A program made the position numbers and the translations under genes. Shown one piece after another: positions 9,744 through 22,424 of a DNA stretch of 64,000 nt. The notes beneath the pieces were generated by a model. The model had not been told where the DNA came from. It saw only the letters and a program-made list of their open reading frames with translations, and ran no database searches. Each line of letters starts with the position of its first letter. Within the stretch, counting starts at the first letter, position 1. This stretch comes from Bursaphelenchus xylophilus (taxonomy: Eukaryota > Nematoda > Chromadorea > Rhabditida > Aphelenchoididae), in contig CAJFCV020000003.1 of assembly GCA_904066235.2 (NCBI GenBank), forward strand, positions 5,084,001 through 5,148,000, given 5' to 3'.

Positions 9744-11183
9744 ATGGATTCGGTACGTTTTCTATACTAATCGTTTATTACTGTCTAATTTTCAGATCTT
9801 TGTTCGTGTAAATGGAAAAGTGGTGAAGGTGGAAGTCGATACGCCTGGCGAGATCGGAGTTAATACTCTCAGGATGGGTTTTTTGTTGGAGCGAGACCTT
9901 CCAATGTCTTTGCGTAAGGATGGTGTGGTTTTAAAGTGAGTTCATACTAATTTTTGGCCTTGTTTTTTAGTTTAGTTGAATTAATTATTTATTTTGTTAA
10001 TTTAGATGTCGTCGCGAGGGAGAAGATGACATCTTCGTCCTGGGCCACAACTGGAAAGACCAGATCTTTGACCTGGAATGGGACGAGTCCCGTCGTTCAC
10101 GGCCCATATCGTCAGTGATTGCCGCACCAACGGCTGTAAGTTTCTTATTTATTTATTTAGTTATTTTTATAGGCTGAAGCCTTTTATAGGCTTCAATGGA
10201 TTGCTCTTCTTACACTTCTGCTCTCACTGAACGCTCTAGCCACGAGTTACTACGTTACGACGGAGGCAAGCTAAATTAAAATATATATAATACATGCTAT
10301 GTCACAACGTTTTTTCACGGAATTCTGGTCGCGTCACGCCACGAAAACAAATGTTTGGCGTACTGTTAAATAATGTTTTTTGGCTTCTTCGAGAAATTAC
10401 AAAAATTGTAATTTAGCCCAGTATTGAACAAAATCTTGACAGAAAAAAGCTATAGACCCTATCAGTGAATTTTTCTTGTTATAGTAGGTCTGGTTTGTCT
10501 TTCAAAAACACCATGTTTGATGAGTTTGATAATTAAAATATCTCTAGTTGCGGAATGCCACGGATTTTGTCATTTTGCGAAAAGCCCGGGCAACGATTTC
10601 AATCATTATAATAGCAGGAAAGATAGCTCAATAAGTCGAGTTTCGAGCCAGAAAACGTTCTGAAACTTTGCATGATGATTGAGAATGATGTTGTAGTGCT
10701 GATCGCCCATTTTTGTAGGATTCGTGACTAAACGTCGCCCGCTAGGCGATTGCAAAGTTCTCAATTTTGGGAAGTTTGAAGTCGAATATCTCAAAGACTG
10801 AATAACACATACAAATTTCTGAACCTCTAACAGAGAGATAACTGTCTACTCTTTCCAATTCACCATTTATCAAGTCGCTCAATTTTGGATGATCGGGTGA
10901 AAAGATCGTATCTTTAAGACCACCTTTTTGGAGCGAAGTGTCACAAAAATTCGATCGATAATGGCGCAATTAGAGCTCGACTTCCGCTTTTCTAGTTGTT
11001 TCTAAACGTTGTGTGTAATTTTTCATTTATTTTTAGGTTGTGGACAAACCTTGGGCGAAAAACACTGTGTTCGCTTGTGCAGTGGTGTCCGGTGCGTTTG
11101 GAGCGATTTCCGGTGTCGCCGTGGCTTACTCATTCTTCAACACGGCGGTTTCAAAGGTATCTTTCGTGGTGGGAAAAAAATAA
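9744..11183 (+). CDS. Small unrecognised protein, ubiquitin-like-looking N-terminus and one membrane segment
   Basis: Four exons: 9744-9752 (MDS), 9796-9935, 10006-10135 and 11037-11183. All phases close, giving 141 aa. The N-terminal part begins IFVRVNGKVVKVEVDTPGEI and reads like a beta-grasp opening. The middle is charged (CRREGEDDIFVLGHNWKDQI, residues about 50-70). A hydrophobic stretch near residues 102-126 (TVFACAVVSGAFGAISGVAVA) looks like a membrane anchor close to the C-terminus. An acceptor TTTTTAG ends at 9719, just before the start. Intron 3 is 901 bp, long for this locus. A donor-like GTATCT within exon 4 leaves an alternative end possible. I do not recognise the family. Confidence 0.6.
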
Positions 11184-12822
11184 AAAACGCGCAGCTTGCA
11201 GAGGAAGGTATACGATGAAACATGTTTAGTAAGAAATCGTACAGTTTCATCAGAAGTGTGATGTAATTGATACTAAAAGGATAAAAAAAATTTTCTTGAT
11301 CTTTTCAGACCAATAATTAATTCAGAATTCACATTAAGATTTCTAAAATCATCAAATGAAGTGACGGTTAACATGCTTACTTAAATGAATATTAAAACAG
11401 CAATCAGGCCGTATTTTAATTAAATAGAGGAAGCAAACCCGTTCAAAGATGTAAAGGAAGCATTAGAACCTATGGGACCAACAAAAACCGAAACTTTTTT
11501 TAAACGCTGCTTACAGCAATATTGTACATATAGTGGCATACCCGATGAACACCAGCTGTGGTTATATGAGGCTAAAATAATTGTTAAATGTTTAATTTAT
11601 AAACATAAAGATGGAGGAGCACAGTCTAAGCGTAATATATGGTCTTTTATTGGCTTAAGCCTTGATAGTTGAAGTGGATACGGTGATGGTGGGTACTGTA
11701 CCACAAGTCCTCGCTAATGCAAAATCGACGCTGATTCTAAACGATTATTGCTTACTGAGTTGTAGTAGCACCCTAACTCCTCATAACCACCTTTGCATTT
11801 GTCTCACGATCAACTTTCACCTACTACAACATGACCAATGTACTTTCGGCCACAGACAAGTCTCTTCATTTGATCACCTACTTAGCCATGCTGTATACCA
11901 AAATATAGCTAAGACAAAGTAGTTTCTAAATCCCTGGTCGATTTTTGATCCGACTGTTTGTTCGAAGGATACTGTAGTTTTTCGAAATTGCCAAAAATCA
12001 GCATGTTTTTTGGGTGTCATAACTTCTCGCTCAGTCAACCTTTTTCGACGTTTTCGGTGTCTATCGACTCGGAATCGTGTATTTACATATCCACTTCTTC
12101 ATATCAAGTTCCCATTTTGACTTTTGGTTTTGATACAGTATCCTCAACATAGGCAAATTTAGCGCCACAGACAATTGGTCTCCGTTTCCACTTCTGCAAT
12201 GTGTTTAATACGTCATTAGATAAAAGACAACTTCTATTTTCTAAATCCCTGGTCGATTTTCGATTCGACTGTTAGTTTAAAAGTTACAGTAAAAAAACGT
12301 CATTTTTTGCCTCCGCGAGCTGCGCCCCCGCTTCAAAAAAGGACAAAACGAAGTTCCCGCTTTTCTGTTGTGTGAAACCGCCGTGTCAAAGAATATTTTC
12401 ATAAATAAAATTATTATGTTGAGTCGAAAAGATTTAGAATAAATATATAACTTGTAAAAGAATTGTTTATCATTGTTTGCAATTCTGAGTTGTCTCAGGG
12501 TTAAGCATATATACATATAATATGCGAGTAATCTATGTAATATTACGAATTTTATATGATTTTTCTATTATACAAGGTGTTTGATATAAATCCCTAATTT
12601 TCTATTTCTAAGAATTTATACCATGTTTTTCATTAGCGGGTGGTGAGGATTTCTGGATTGTCTGGTGGATCATAATTCTGCATTTTGATTTTGAATGACA
12701 TTTTTTGATAAATTACGTACTTTTTTAACTGTGTGTACCATAAATATTGATGTGGTGATTCAGCGGGTGGTGAGGATTTCTGGGTTGTCCTAGGTCTGGA
12801 TGGGAATTAAAATTGTCCTCCC
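11184..12822. other. Intergenic, no confident gene
   Basis: Mostly AT-rich. A 66-codon frame at 11472-11672 (beginning MGPTKTETFFKRC) has coding-like composition and could be a transposon fragment, but it has no partner exons. A short direct repeat, GCGGGTGGTGAGGATTTCTG, occurs at 12637 and 12764. No other structure was seen. Confidence 0.4.
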
Positions 12823-12918
12823 CCGACTTCTCCCCCGACAAAACGTTTTTTCGCGTCTTTTTTTGGCAAATTGCCAATCTATTCACCGGACTGTTTTAGC
12901 TTATCTCAGTTTGACGTG
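12823..12918. repeat. Partial copy of the 224-bp MITE (right half)
   Basis: CCCGACAAAACGTTTTTT through TCTCAGTTTGACGTG matches 6970-7055. It abuts the start of the duplicated block exactly at 12919, so the junction of the duplication lies at the end of this element. Confidence 0.7.
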
Positions 12919-13545
12919 GCAGTTGTCATCGGGTCTGAGAATGCGATAAGAAGAAAACATCCAGATGACCTATATGAGCCAAGTCTTTCGCCCTGTGTGG
13001 TCAACTCTTCCTCCTGTTGAAATGCCAAGTGTTGGAATTCAATGTTTTCGCACCGGAAACATTTTCTGATGGGATTCCAGTTCACTAGGTAGTAAGTAAT
13101 TTGTTTGGTTCTATATAGATCGACAGAGCAATAACTCGAAAAGTAAGCAAAATTTATCCATTTTTCTAACTATGCAAGACCTTTTCCGTTACGCATTGTT
13201 ATTCACGCGCATTTAGACATTATAGTAGACGTATAAATTTACAGGGGAAGTACCCCACGGCAACCCAAGAAGTCTCCCTCCTCGTTTCGGCACTTCGCAT
13301 ACCCGAAGTGCGACACCAAGTCGCGACGCTCAGATTTTGATGGAACTTGCCACAAATTTATAATATTTAGTTTTTTCTAACAATAGAAGTACTTTCCTTG
13401 TAAGACAATTTTAGCTCGCGCTTTGCAGAAAGTCTTCCCCACAAAAGAACCGGCGTCGAATTTTTTTTCGTGCCAAAATTGTTTCATACCTAAAATCTGA
13501 CAAGGAAAGTACTTTTATGGGGGCTCCTACTTTTTGACTGGACAT
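12919..13545. repeat. Segmental duplication, copy 2 (lacks three insertions)
   Basis: Collinear with 4420-4530, 6516-6830, 7055-7112 and 7665-7800. It lacks the hAT-like element (junction near 13021) and the 224-bp MITE (junction near 13325). It keeps only the last ~20 bp of the tRNA-bearing MITE (13384-13402). It ends in the left terminus of the family B element at 13501. Confidence 0.85.
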
Positions 13546-13692
13546 ATCTCAAAAAATCAGAAAAAATGTGCTGATCAAGGATATATAAATCCTAGCTGCC
13601 CATTTTGGGTTTTTTGGCATGTTTTGGCCGTCGAAAGTTTTGAAATTCGCAAGAGGAAAGAATAAAAGACGATTTGAAAGGCAGGGAAACCG

Positions 13693-13766
13693 ATGAGTGA
13701 GTGGCGCAGTTGGTTGCGCAGAAGACTGGGGTTTGTGCGGAGGGGGGTTCGAGTTCCCTTTTGTGA
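13693..13766 (+). tRNA. tRNA-like sequence in left TIR
   Basis: GTGGCGCAGTTGG (A-box-like) and GGGTTCGAGTTCC (B-box-like) lie 42 bp apart. The acceptor stem does not close well, so this is a tRNA-derived sequence rather than a gene. The mirror copy is in the right TIR at about 14713-14786 on the minus strand. Confidence 0.45.
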
Positions 13767-13973
13767 TTTTTTTTATTTTTTGTATTTTTGCTGTAAAATA
13801 CAAAATAAAGTTAAAAAACATTGATAGAGGCTTTTCATTTCCCGTTGGCTATTAATTAGAAGTCAAAAACGCGACTTAAAAACATAAACGAAGCCAAAAA
13901 ATCACGGAAGGGTGTCAAGAAACACTCATTTCCCTGTGACGTGCAGTCATAAAATGTCCGAATTTTCAAAGAT

Positions 13974-14495
13974 TTGGTCTTTGCAAAAGGTGGTCCAAAC
14001 ATGCTGGTCTTGATTGACTCGTGGACATCATTTTTAGACCATAGGTCAATAATGGATTGCCGCAATCCCGGTCAAAACGTTGTAATTTTCAACATTCCCA
14101 AAAAAACAACTGATGAATTACAGCCCCTAGATGTGTATTTCAATCGATTTTTCAAATATTTTTTAAAAAAAATTCATTTTCATGTGAACGGCCATGAGCC
14201 AGACTTTTTTCTTGGAAACCGCGAAAACACTCTCACCATGATCGACCTTGTCTACCATCAACTCCTGAATATTCCCTTCAAGGATTCGTGGAACTACGCG
14301 TGGTATAAACCTGGATACGTTGAACAAAGGTCCCCAGAGCGATTTCTGAACCCACGAGAAGTGTGTTTTCCCGATACGGTGCGACGGCCCTGTCAGATCC
14401 TGGATTGTGAGGGTAAGTCGATGATATTTTGTAGTTATTGCGAAAAGTTGTTATGCTTTAAACATTTTGTTGTTCAAAACCATACAGATTGTTAA
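13974..14495 (+). pseudogene. DDE-type transposase C-terminal fragment
   Basis: An open frame of about 173 codons. LVLIDSWTSFLDH followed by QNVVIFNIPKKTTDELQPLD resembles the second catalytic Asp region and the 'P.NTT..LQPLD' block of DDE endonucleases in the Tc1/pogo assemblage. A C-terminal CX2C...CX2H-like cluster (CEGKSMIFCSYCEKLLCFKH) may bind zinc. The DNA-binding domain and first catalytic Asp are not present, so this is truncated or the remaining exons are unrecognised. The 3-bp TNA duplication is not the TA expected of Tc1/mariner, so the superfamily assignment is open. Confidence 0.5.
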
Positions 14496-14712
14496 GGTTT
14501 AGGTGATTTATTTGTTAGGTTAAGTATTAAAAAATCCAAAAAAAAACCCCTTTGACTGGCCTCCTTATCGTGTTGAAGGGCTTAAATCTCCGTAGGAGAT
14601 GAACTGAACAGCCAGAAAAAACATTTTTTATTTCGAAAAGCCTCTTAAATTATCTTTGAACATCCTTACTTGTATTTTACAGCAAAAATACAAAAAATAA
14701 AAAAAAATCACA

Positions 14713-14786
14713 AAAGGGAACTCGAACCCCCCTCCGCACAAACCCCAGTCTTCTGCGCAACCAACTGCGCCACTCACCCATCGGTT
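14713..14786 (-). tRNA. tRNA-like sequence in right TIR
   Basis: Inverted copy of the block at 13693-13766, with identical A-box-like and B-box-like motifs on the minus strand. Confidence 0.45.
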
Positions 14787-14976
14787 TCCCTGCCTTTCAA
14801 ATCGTCTTTTATTCTTTCCTCTTGCGAATTTCAAAACTTTCGACGGCCAAAACATGCCAAAAAACCCAAAATGGGCAGCTAGGATTTATATATCCTTGAT
14901 CAGCACATTTTTTCTGATTTTTTGAGATATGTCCCGTCAAAAAGTAGGAGCCCCCATAAAAGTACTTTCCTTGTGA

Positions 14977-15619
14977 AAAAAAAATAAAAGAAACAACGAC
15001 GCCATAATAGAATGTGTGGTAACTTCCGCCGATTCAAATTCTTACAATGTCTAAATTCGCATGGATAACAACGTGGAATGGAAAAAATATTGCATGGTCA
15101 GAAAGAGGGATATTTTAACCCACGTCAATCCAAAATAGAAGAAAAAATTTCCCGCCCCTTTTTGGTGATTCGTCAAAACGAAATGTCACTATCCGATAAA
15201 ACGCATTTTCTTATCTTTCTTCTTCCTTTTCGAGAAAAAGCAATTATTTCGGGCGAGAAAAAGTGCCGATAATTTCGCGACATTTCGTCCCTCTTTTAAA
15301 ACCAATGAAAACGATACGAAGTTTCGAAACGGTTCAGGAAATGCGCTGGATTGACGTGTAACCTACTTTCCTGGTTATTGTGCTGCCGATATATAGTAAA
15401 ATTTGAAGACTTGGGTTAGTCCTCGCGCTGGCAAAGAGTTCTTGGCCGGAGCCTCACTCTCGAATTCAGTCAATCTAGGATTGACCTCGGTGGACACGAA
15501 TCTTACTATATGTAGAATAAAACAAAAGAAATTTTATTTTAATCTTGCTAAAATTGAGAGGAAGAGTTGACCACCCAGGGAGAAAGACTTGGCTCATCCT
15601 GCAGTGTAATGTCTTTTAT
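14977..15619. other. Intergenic, nothing recognised
   Basis: AT-rich sequence between the transposon and the 3' end of glr-1. Short open frames here have no homology that I recognise. Confidence 0.5.
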
Positions 15620-18600
15620 CTATACAGCCGTATTATATGTTTTGAGATGAGATTTCCGAAGGGAATTATTTCGATGGTTGTTCTGCAGGTTGTTCGTCTT
15701 GGACTCCGAATTGTTGGTTTTTTTGGATGGGAGTGCTCCAACTGGTTGAGGTTCATTATAATTTGCGGGCAAAAGAGAAGATGCCTAGAGTCAAATAGTA
15801 GTTTTGTGCATCGGAAAACTGACCTTGTGTTTTGTCAACGCTTCATGAACACTGTTCCCCTCGTGTACTACTGCCCCACCTTGCATCGAAAGGCGTAATT
15901 GACCGTAAAAGGAGGCTTTCAGGTTTTTCTAAATGGGAAAGTTGGCCACTTAATTAAATGTCGTTTTACCATTGATGACAATTGGCCTTTTCGAGCTTCA
16001 ATCCTACTTCGGTATAAGAACTCTCCTATTGCCGCTATCATTGAAATAATCATTCCTCCCATCAGGATATAGAATATACCAGCAACTTTGCTTAGGTTGA
16101 GACTAGCACTCGAGCCATCCTAAAGAAACATAATTAATGAAAGGGTATCCTTGCCGATATTCCTTGATCACATTGACCTCTGTCATACCACCATTTATTC
16201 TCGAGCTTCTTCAGCTCACCACGTTCTTGTAGAGCTAAGATTGCCAAGTTAATTAAGTCTCTAGAAAAATATGAATGAGGACCTTTATCAGAATACTCTA
16301 ATTTATGCTTAAAAGGTAACCTACTTCCATTCGGATCCAAAAGGCGTGGCCACCCCATACCCGACACTATTCAAGTTAGCGCCAACTTTCATAGTGTCAC
16401 AAGGCTTCCTCGTATTTGCATATTCGTTGGCGGTAGCCTCAAGTAGGAATGCGTATCTTCCTTTGTGGGTTCGGACTCTTTCAATTCCTTCGGCATAATT
16501 ATTGGTGAATACTGAGGGGACTTGCGATTCCATGAATCGCCACATTCTTTGGTAAGTTTGTACGGAGGAATGCTAAAATAACTTTTTTGGACAAAGTATC
16601 GAACTACCTTAAAGAATTGAGCGGTTGATCCCCCTTGTTGGATACCATACTTAATCTTGGTTTGTTTAGCCAGATCCTCCACACTTTCGATTGGCGCTTG
16701 CATTTTCTCCAATGTCAAGAAGGCAGCCAAATTAGCTGTGTAAGAAGACACTATGATCATCGTGAAGAACCACCAAGCGCTGCTTGCAATTCTACCACTT
16801 ATTGATCTAAACACCATAAGAAAAAAGCATAACAGGCCCCTACCTTGGCAAGATGTCAGTTCCTTGTTGCATAAAGGCGGCTAAAGTAAACCAAAGACAA
16901 TTGTAAACCGAGAAGTCATTGGAAATGGTAAATCCCCCATTGGCCATCTCTTCCACCCGCCATTCATACGGACTGAACCGAGAGACTAAGAAAATTACGA
17001 CAGAAACCCCAACATATGCAAATATAATGTACATCCAAATTTCAGTGCTCAAGGGCTGCATGAAAGAGAAGACAGAAAACTCTTGTTTGTCCGGCTTCTT
17101 TATCATGATCGATATTCCAGTGGTCATATAAGGTTTGCTGAAGTCGACAACTCTTTCGCGGTCCTGAGATTTAAGAATATAATGAATTTTAAATTACTCA
17201 CCTGATTAATAGTAAGTGAGGCTACAGCAACGTCAGCTTCGCCTCTCAACAAATCCCCGACCAGTCCATCCCAGCTGCCATCGGGTTGTTTAACACCGTA
17301 CTTATTTTGTTTGTTCAATTGGATCTCATAATTGAATTCGGGTATCCGATCACGCAATAGTTTCAATAGATCTATGCAGAATCCTTCGAATTTTGCATTA
17401 CCCAGACATTCGGTGGCATTTGACTTTTCGCAGTCTCGCTTTATCATTACAAATGGTTCCACGATTGTGCTGACTACCCTTACAATCTTTGCTCGATCCA
17501 TATCCTTCAACTGTTTTCTTGTGTGCTGAGCAACTGTCTGGTTATTCAAGAATCCAAAGGATTGTTTCCAAGCAAAGATCTCCTTCTTATTGAAGGAACT
17601 TTTGAGATTCGAAACAAGGTCGATTACTGTAACTTGAAAGTTCTTCCTCTCTCCATTCCTGTCGAATTCTATTGTTCCAGTCAAAGCGCCTTCAACGTCA
17701 GTAAGGCGCAACTAAAATTTGTCATCATTGAGGTTATAAATGTACGCAAGGTTATGTAATGTTTCTTAAAAAAATTGTTTGCGCTTTTACTCGCCAAACG
17801 ATCTACCTGATGTAGTTCGCGAAGAATGGCCCGGCCATGCTCAAACGGTGCAAACGGTCTTCCGGGGTTTCTTTTGTCTGTTTGTGGATGACAGAACAGG
17901 CCCGGAAAGCCCTGGTTATACAATTCGCCGTGTCGAAAGTTGTGATGAAACAGCGAATCGTTCCTTCTCAACGTCCCTTCTAATGCCGTTTTAGCGACTA
18001 GAATGGCATCATGAACGAATGCGAGTCGTGCCTGGAGGTCTTGGTTATTCTCCTCTTCATCCAGATGACCATGTTCATGAAGGAAGCGACGTAAATGATC
18101 ATATTCGATACTCTCCCGTTCTGTGATCTGGAACCCGGTAATATTGATGTTGGCGCTTTGGAATTTCTCAACATCATAGGGAAGAAGGTCCTAAAAAAAT
18201 CATAGCTGTTTTCGATAGCCACTTACAAAGTTGGCAAGAACATAATGGTAGTCGGCCTGGTTAAACTGAGCGGCCCTTATTGACTTCAGAATCTCTTGTT
18301 GTCTGAAGGCGCTGGCAGCGTCGATTATAACCCGGCAAGGCTGAAAAACACCCGTCAGAAGATATTCACAACATAACATTAAATATTTATACACACATTA
18401 CTATCTCCGCGGTTGACCACCCTCCGTATGTTGAACTGCACCAGGAAGTCAGAGAAGTCCTTAGTTTCTCTGGTCATTTGGAGTATCTCGGATGTGACTG
18501 TTTTGTTTGTTACTTTCTGTAGATGACCATATATTCGTTGAACATTCTGTGCCGCCTCGTCGGCATTATCCACATCATGCATGTAAATAAACGTGTCCCA

Positions 18601-19158
18601 ATTCTTAAGAACAATCAAGTCGGCTAACAATTCTGCATTCGGAGGCTTTAGACTAACTTCAAAACTAAAAATTAAATCAATCATTAATGAGTAATCCGAG
18701 TTACTTCGTGGTTGGAGAGTACAGTTTGGGTTGGTGGGACAAATCCCAGTTAATCAGAGGCATTTCCATAGTATTGGCGACGTTTACATAGGCCTGGTGA
18801 TGATGCTGATTGTCACCGACCACCATAACCATAAACCCGTTTTCCATCGAATCACATACTACAATAGAATTAATGTGCTGTCAGCGCTTTACCTGCTTGC
18901 ATCACACCCCATCCATCCCCGGCAGCTTTTCTCAATGTCTTATCCGCATAATCCAGTAGGAATGGATTCTGCGTTTCACTGTTGAGACGGGTCACTGTGA
19001 AATTTAGGATGGAATTGACACCCTGCTCCCTGTCCCCAGGTGTTGTGAACGACTCTGGGAAGCGGTAATCGACTTTGTTTCAACCTACGTATAGGTATCT
19101 TGGCTGGATACGACACCACACAGAAGGGAAACAGGACGGCGACAATTACCTTCATCAT
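15620..19158 (-). CDS. glr-1: AMPA/kainate-type ionotropic glutamate receptor GLR-1
   Basis: Ligand-gated cation channel subunit of excitatory synapses. Thirteen exons (minus order): 19158-19089, 19054-18893, 18858-18705, 18664-18397, 18340-18227, 18190-17807, 17711-17202, 17163-16844, 16806-16608, 16572-16325, 16260-16155, 16119-15970, 15784-15620. Phases close, giving about 949 aa, near the C. elegans GLR-1 length. A signal peptide ([16 protein letters not shown]) is followed by the amino-terminal domain, the first ligand-binding lobe with [10 protein letters not shown] and [19 protein letters not shown]1, and a pore loop with Gln at the Q/R site ([16 protein letters not shown]). Next come M3 with [11 protein letters not shown], lobe 2, M4 and a cytoplasmic tail. 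The last exon ends TAV, the PDZ ligand known from C. elegans GLR-1. Intron 11 appears to be GC-AG (16120-16154, 35 bp). Intron 1 is only 34 bp, and the donor after 18397 (GTGTGT) is weak. These two junctions need confirmation. Confidence 0.9.
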
Positions 19159-19710
19159 GTCATTAGGATGACCATCGACTGGGTCAGCCTGAAGTCCGAT
19201 AAACTGGGTTCAAGCCGGGACGGAGAACTCTTCCCGCGGCCGAAAGACCGCCCCTTCTGCCGCGGAAAAACACGTTTTTCAAAGTATGGAAATTACATTC
19301 AATTTGGCGTTTTCGCGGGCAATTACTATCTCCTGAAGACGGCCGAGAGATGAGGTAAGGAGTTCGCTCTACATCTTATCCCATCCGTCTTCGGAGACGT
19401 CGCTCCTTAAACGAAATGGACACTCCTCTCCGAGCCGCGACAACCATCCCCTTCCCCGTTTATATCAAGTTATTCATATCGAGTTCAAGACCTCCCTCGA
19501 AACCCACCCAATTCTCCTCTTTTCCAGAAACCTCCTGGACCTTGGAATCCATAAAAGGACCCCATTTGAATATAAATCCAGTTCAGACTTATTCAAAAAC
19601 GACAAATCTAATTTCCCAGGCTTGAAGTAAAGATTCCCAGGCCGGGGAAGACGAGGACACATGATTTATGAAAAATCCAACAAACAAAATGAAACACCTA
19701 ATATCATCAT

Positions 19711-20596
19711 TTAAACACTCTGGACCTGAGTGGAATCGACGCTGATCTTGTTTATTCGCAATGTCGTAAGTTCTTTGCTCTTCCCTAAAAGAATAACAAC
19801 GATCGTCATCCAAATATAGGAGTAATGAAAAAAGTGGACAAATTAAGCGAAAACTATACTTACAATTAGTGATCCTAATCTGTTTTCCATCTTTACTGAA
19901 GTAGTCGATCTCTGGTTGGGCTGTTGTCCTTTCCACAACCGTAGCCTCAACAGATGCCATTTGGGGATCCAGAATGGGCCGTCCGAGCAACGTAAATTCG
20001 CTTCCACCAACCAACAAGACCTTAAAAATTAATTACATTTCAAAGGCCCATTGAACTTTAAATTTTCAATTTTTGCACAAACACAACACCGTCTCCGATG
20101 GAACAACTATTATCTGGACCATCCACCACTGGATAGATGTTCATGACACAGTTCTGTTCAATCATAGCCCAAAAAATAATTACCTTCTCAAGTTTGATTC
20201 GCTCTCCAAAATCGAGAGGGATAGACTGTTCAACAACTATAATATCGCCATCGCTAACTTTGTATTGACGCCCATTTATGAAAACAACAGCAAATAATCG
20301 GTTCCTGTGATCTTCGAGCTTTCCAACAATCTTCGAAGCCACAAACTCACTTCTTGACCGGGGTTCTTCAGGTTTTACAGTTGTCGAATGGCCTATAAGC
20401 AAGACAATAAAAACAAAAATTATCTTACTAGGACTGTCTGCTTTCTCTGAAATAAATCTGTGCTGAAGGAGGGATTGACAGTTGTTTCGCCCTTTCATGT
20501 ATATTCGGAGTGACCTGGCAGAATCTAAAAAAACAATTACACGTAGCAGAAACCGCACTTACATTTAGTTAACATTTCTGCGGCCCTAGTACACAT
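19711..20596 (-). CDS. Mitochondrial large ribosomal subunit protein bL21m
   Basis: Component of the mitochondrial 39S subunit. Five exons: 20596-20563, 20524-20429, 20392-20184, 20020-19864 and 19784-19711. All phases close, giving 189 aa. A basic, hydroxylated N-terminus (MCTRAAEMLTKYSARSLR) fits a mitochondrial presequence. The L21 core is clear: FAVVFINGRQYKVSDGDIIV, then GERIKLEKVLLVGGSEFTLLG, GRPILD, and a C-terminal ELTTLRINKI block. The exon containing the core has a 163-bp intron after EKV. The start is the first ATG after which the frame splices cleanly. An upstream in-frame stretch to 20794 is probably 5' UTR. The gene sits between glr-1 and mpk-1 on the same strand, but the gaps (553 and 409 bp) do not by themselves argue for an operon. 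Confidence 0.9.
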
Positions 20597-21004
20597 GAGA
20601 TCGAGTAAATAAGAGAAAGTGTTCTTTTGTGTGAAAGAATTTTCGAATATTTTCACGCCGAAGTGCGCCCTAGATTCGGAAAAGTGCACAACGAATTTAG
20701 GTTGCATGGAAATTGGGCGCAGTATGGAAATGGGCGCATTGAATTCTGGGAAGGGCACACATAATTGTACATACGGCGGAAAAAACGAATACAAGTACGC
20801 CGAGGATATTGGCAGCCCGTCTTCTAGAGAAACCGGGGTTTATGATTTTCGATCTACCATCTAAACAACCATCATGAATAGAAGTCACCGTTTATTATTA
20901 TCTCTGTACAACATAATAACTGCTTTAATAGGTCGGAAACAACATAAAAACTAGAATATTAGAATTGAAAGAATGCGCAAAAAATACGAACACTCGAATG
21001 TTTA

Positions 21005-22424
<1,420 letters not shown>

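Larger units (their letters stand above)
13501..14973. mobile_element. Family B transposon with ~350-bp TIRs and transposase fragment
   Basis: Starts CAAGGAAAGTACTTTTATGG and ends with its complement, flanked by TGA (13498-13500, 14974-14976). The inverted repeats extend from 13501 to about 13845 and from about 14635 to 14973. Each contains a tRNA-like block. Between them lies a transposase-like reading frame (13974-14495). Of the CAAGG-family elements seen in the window, this is the one with transposase-like coding sequence. Confidence 0.85.
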
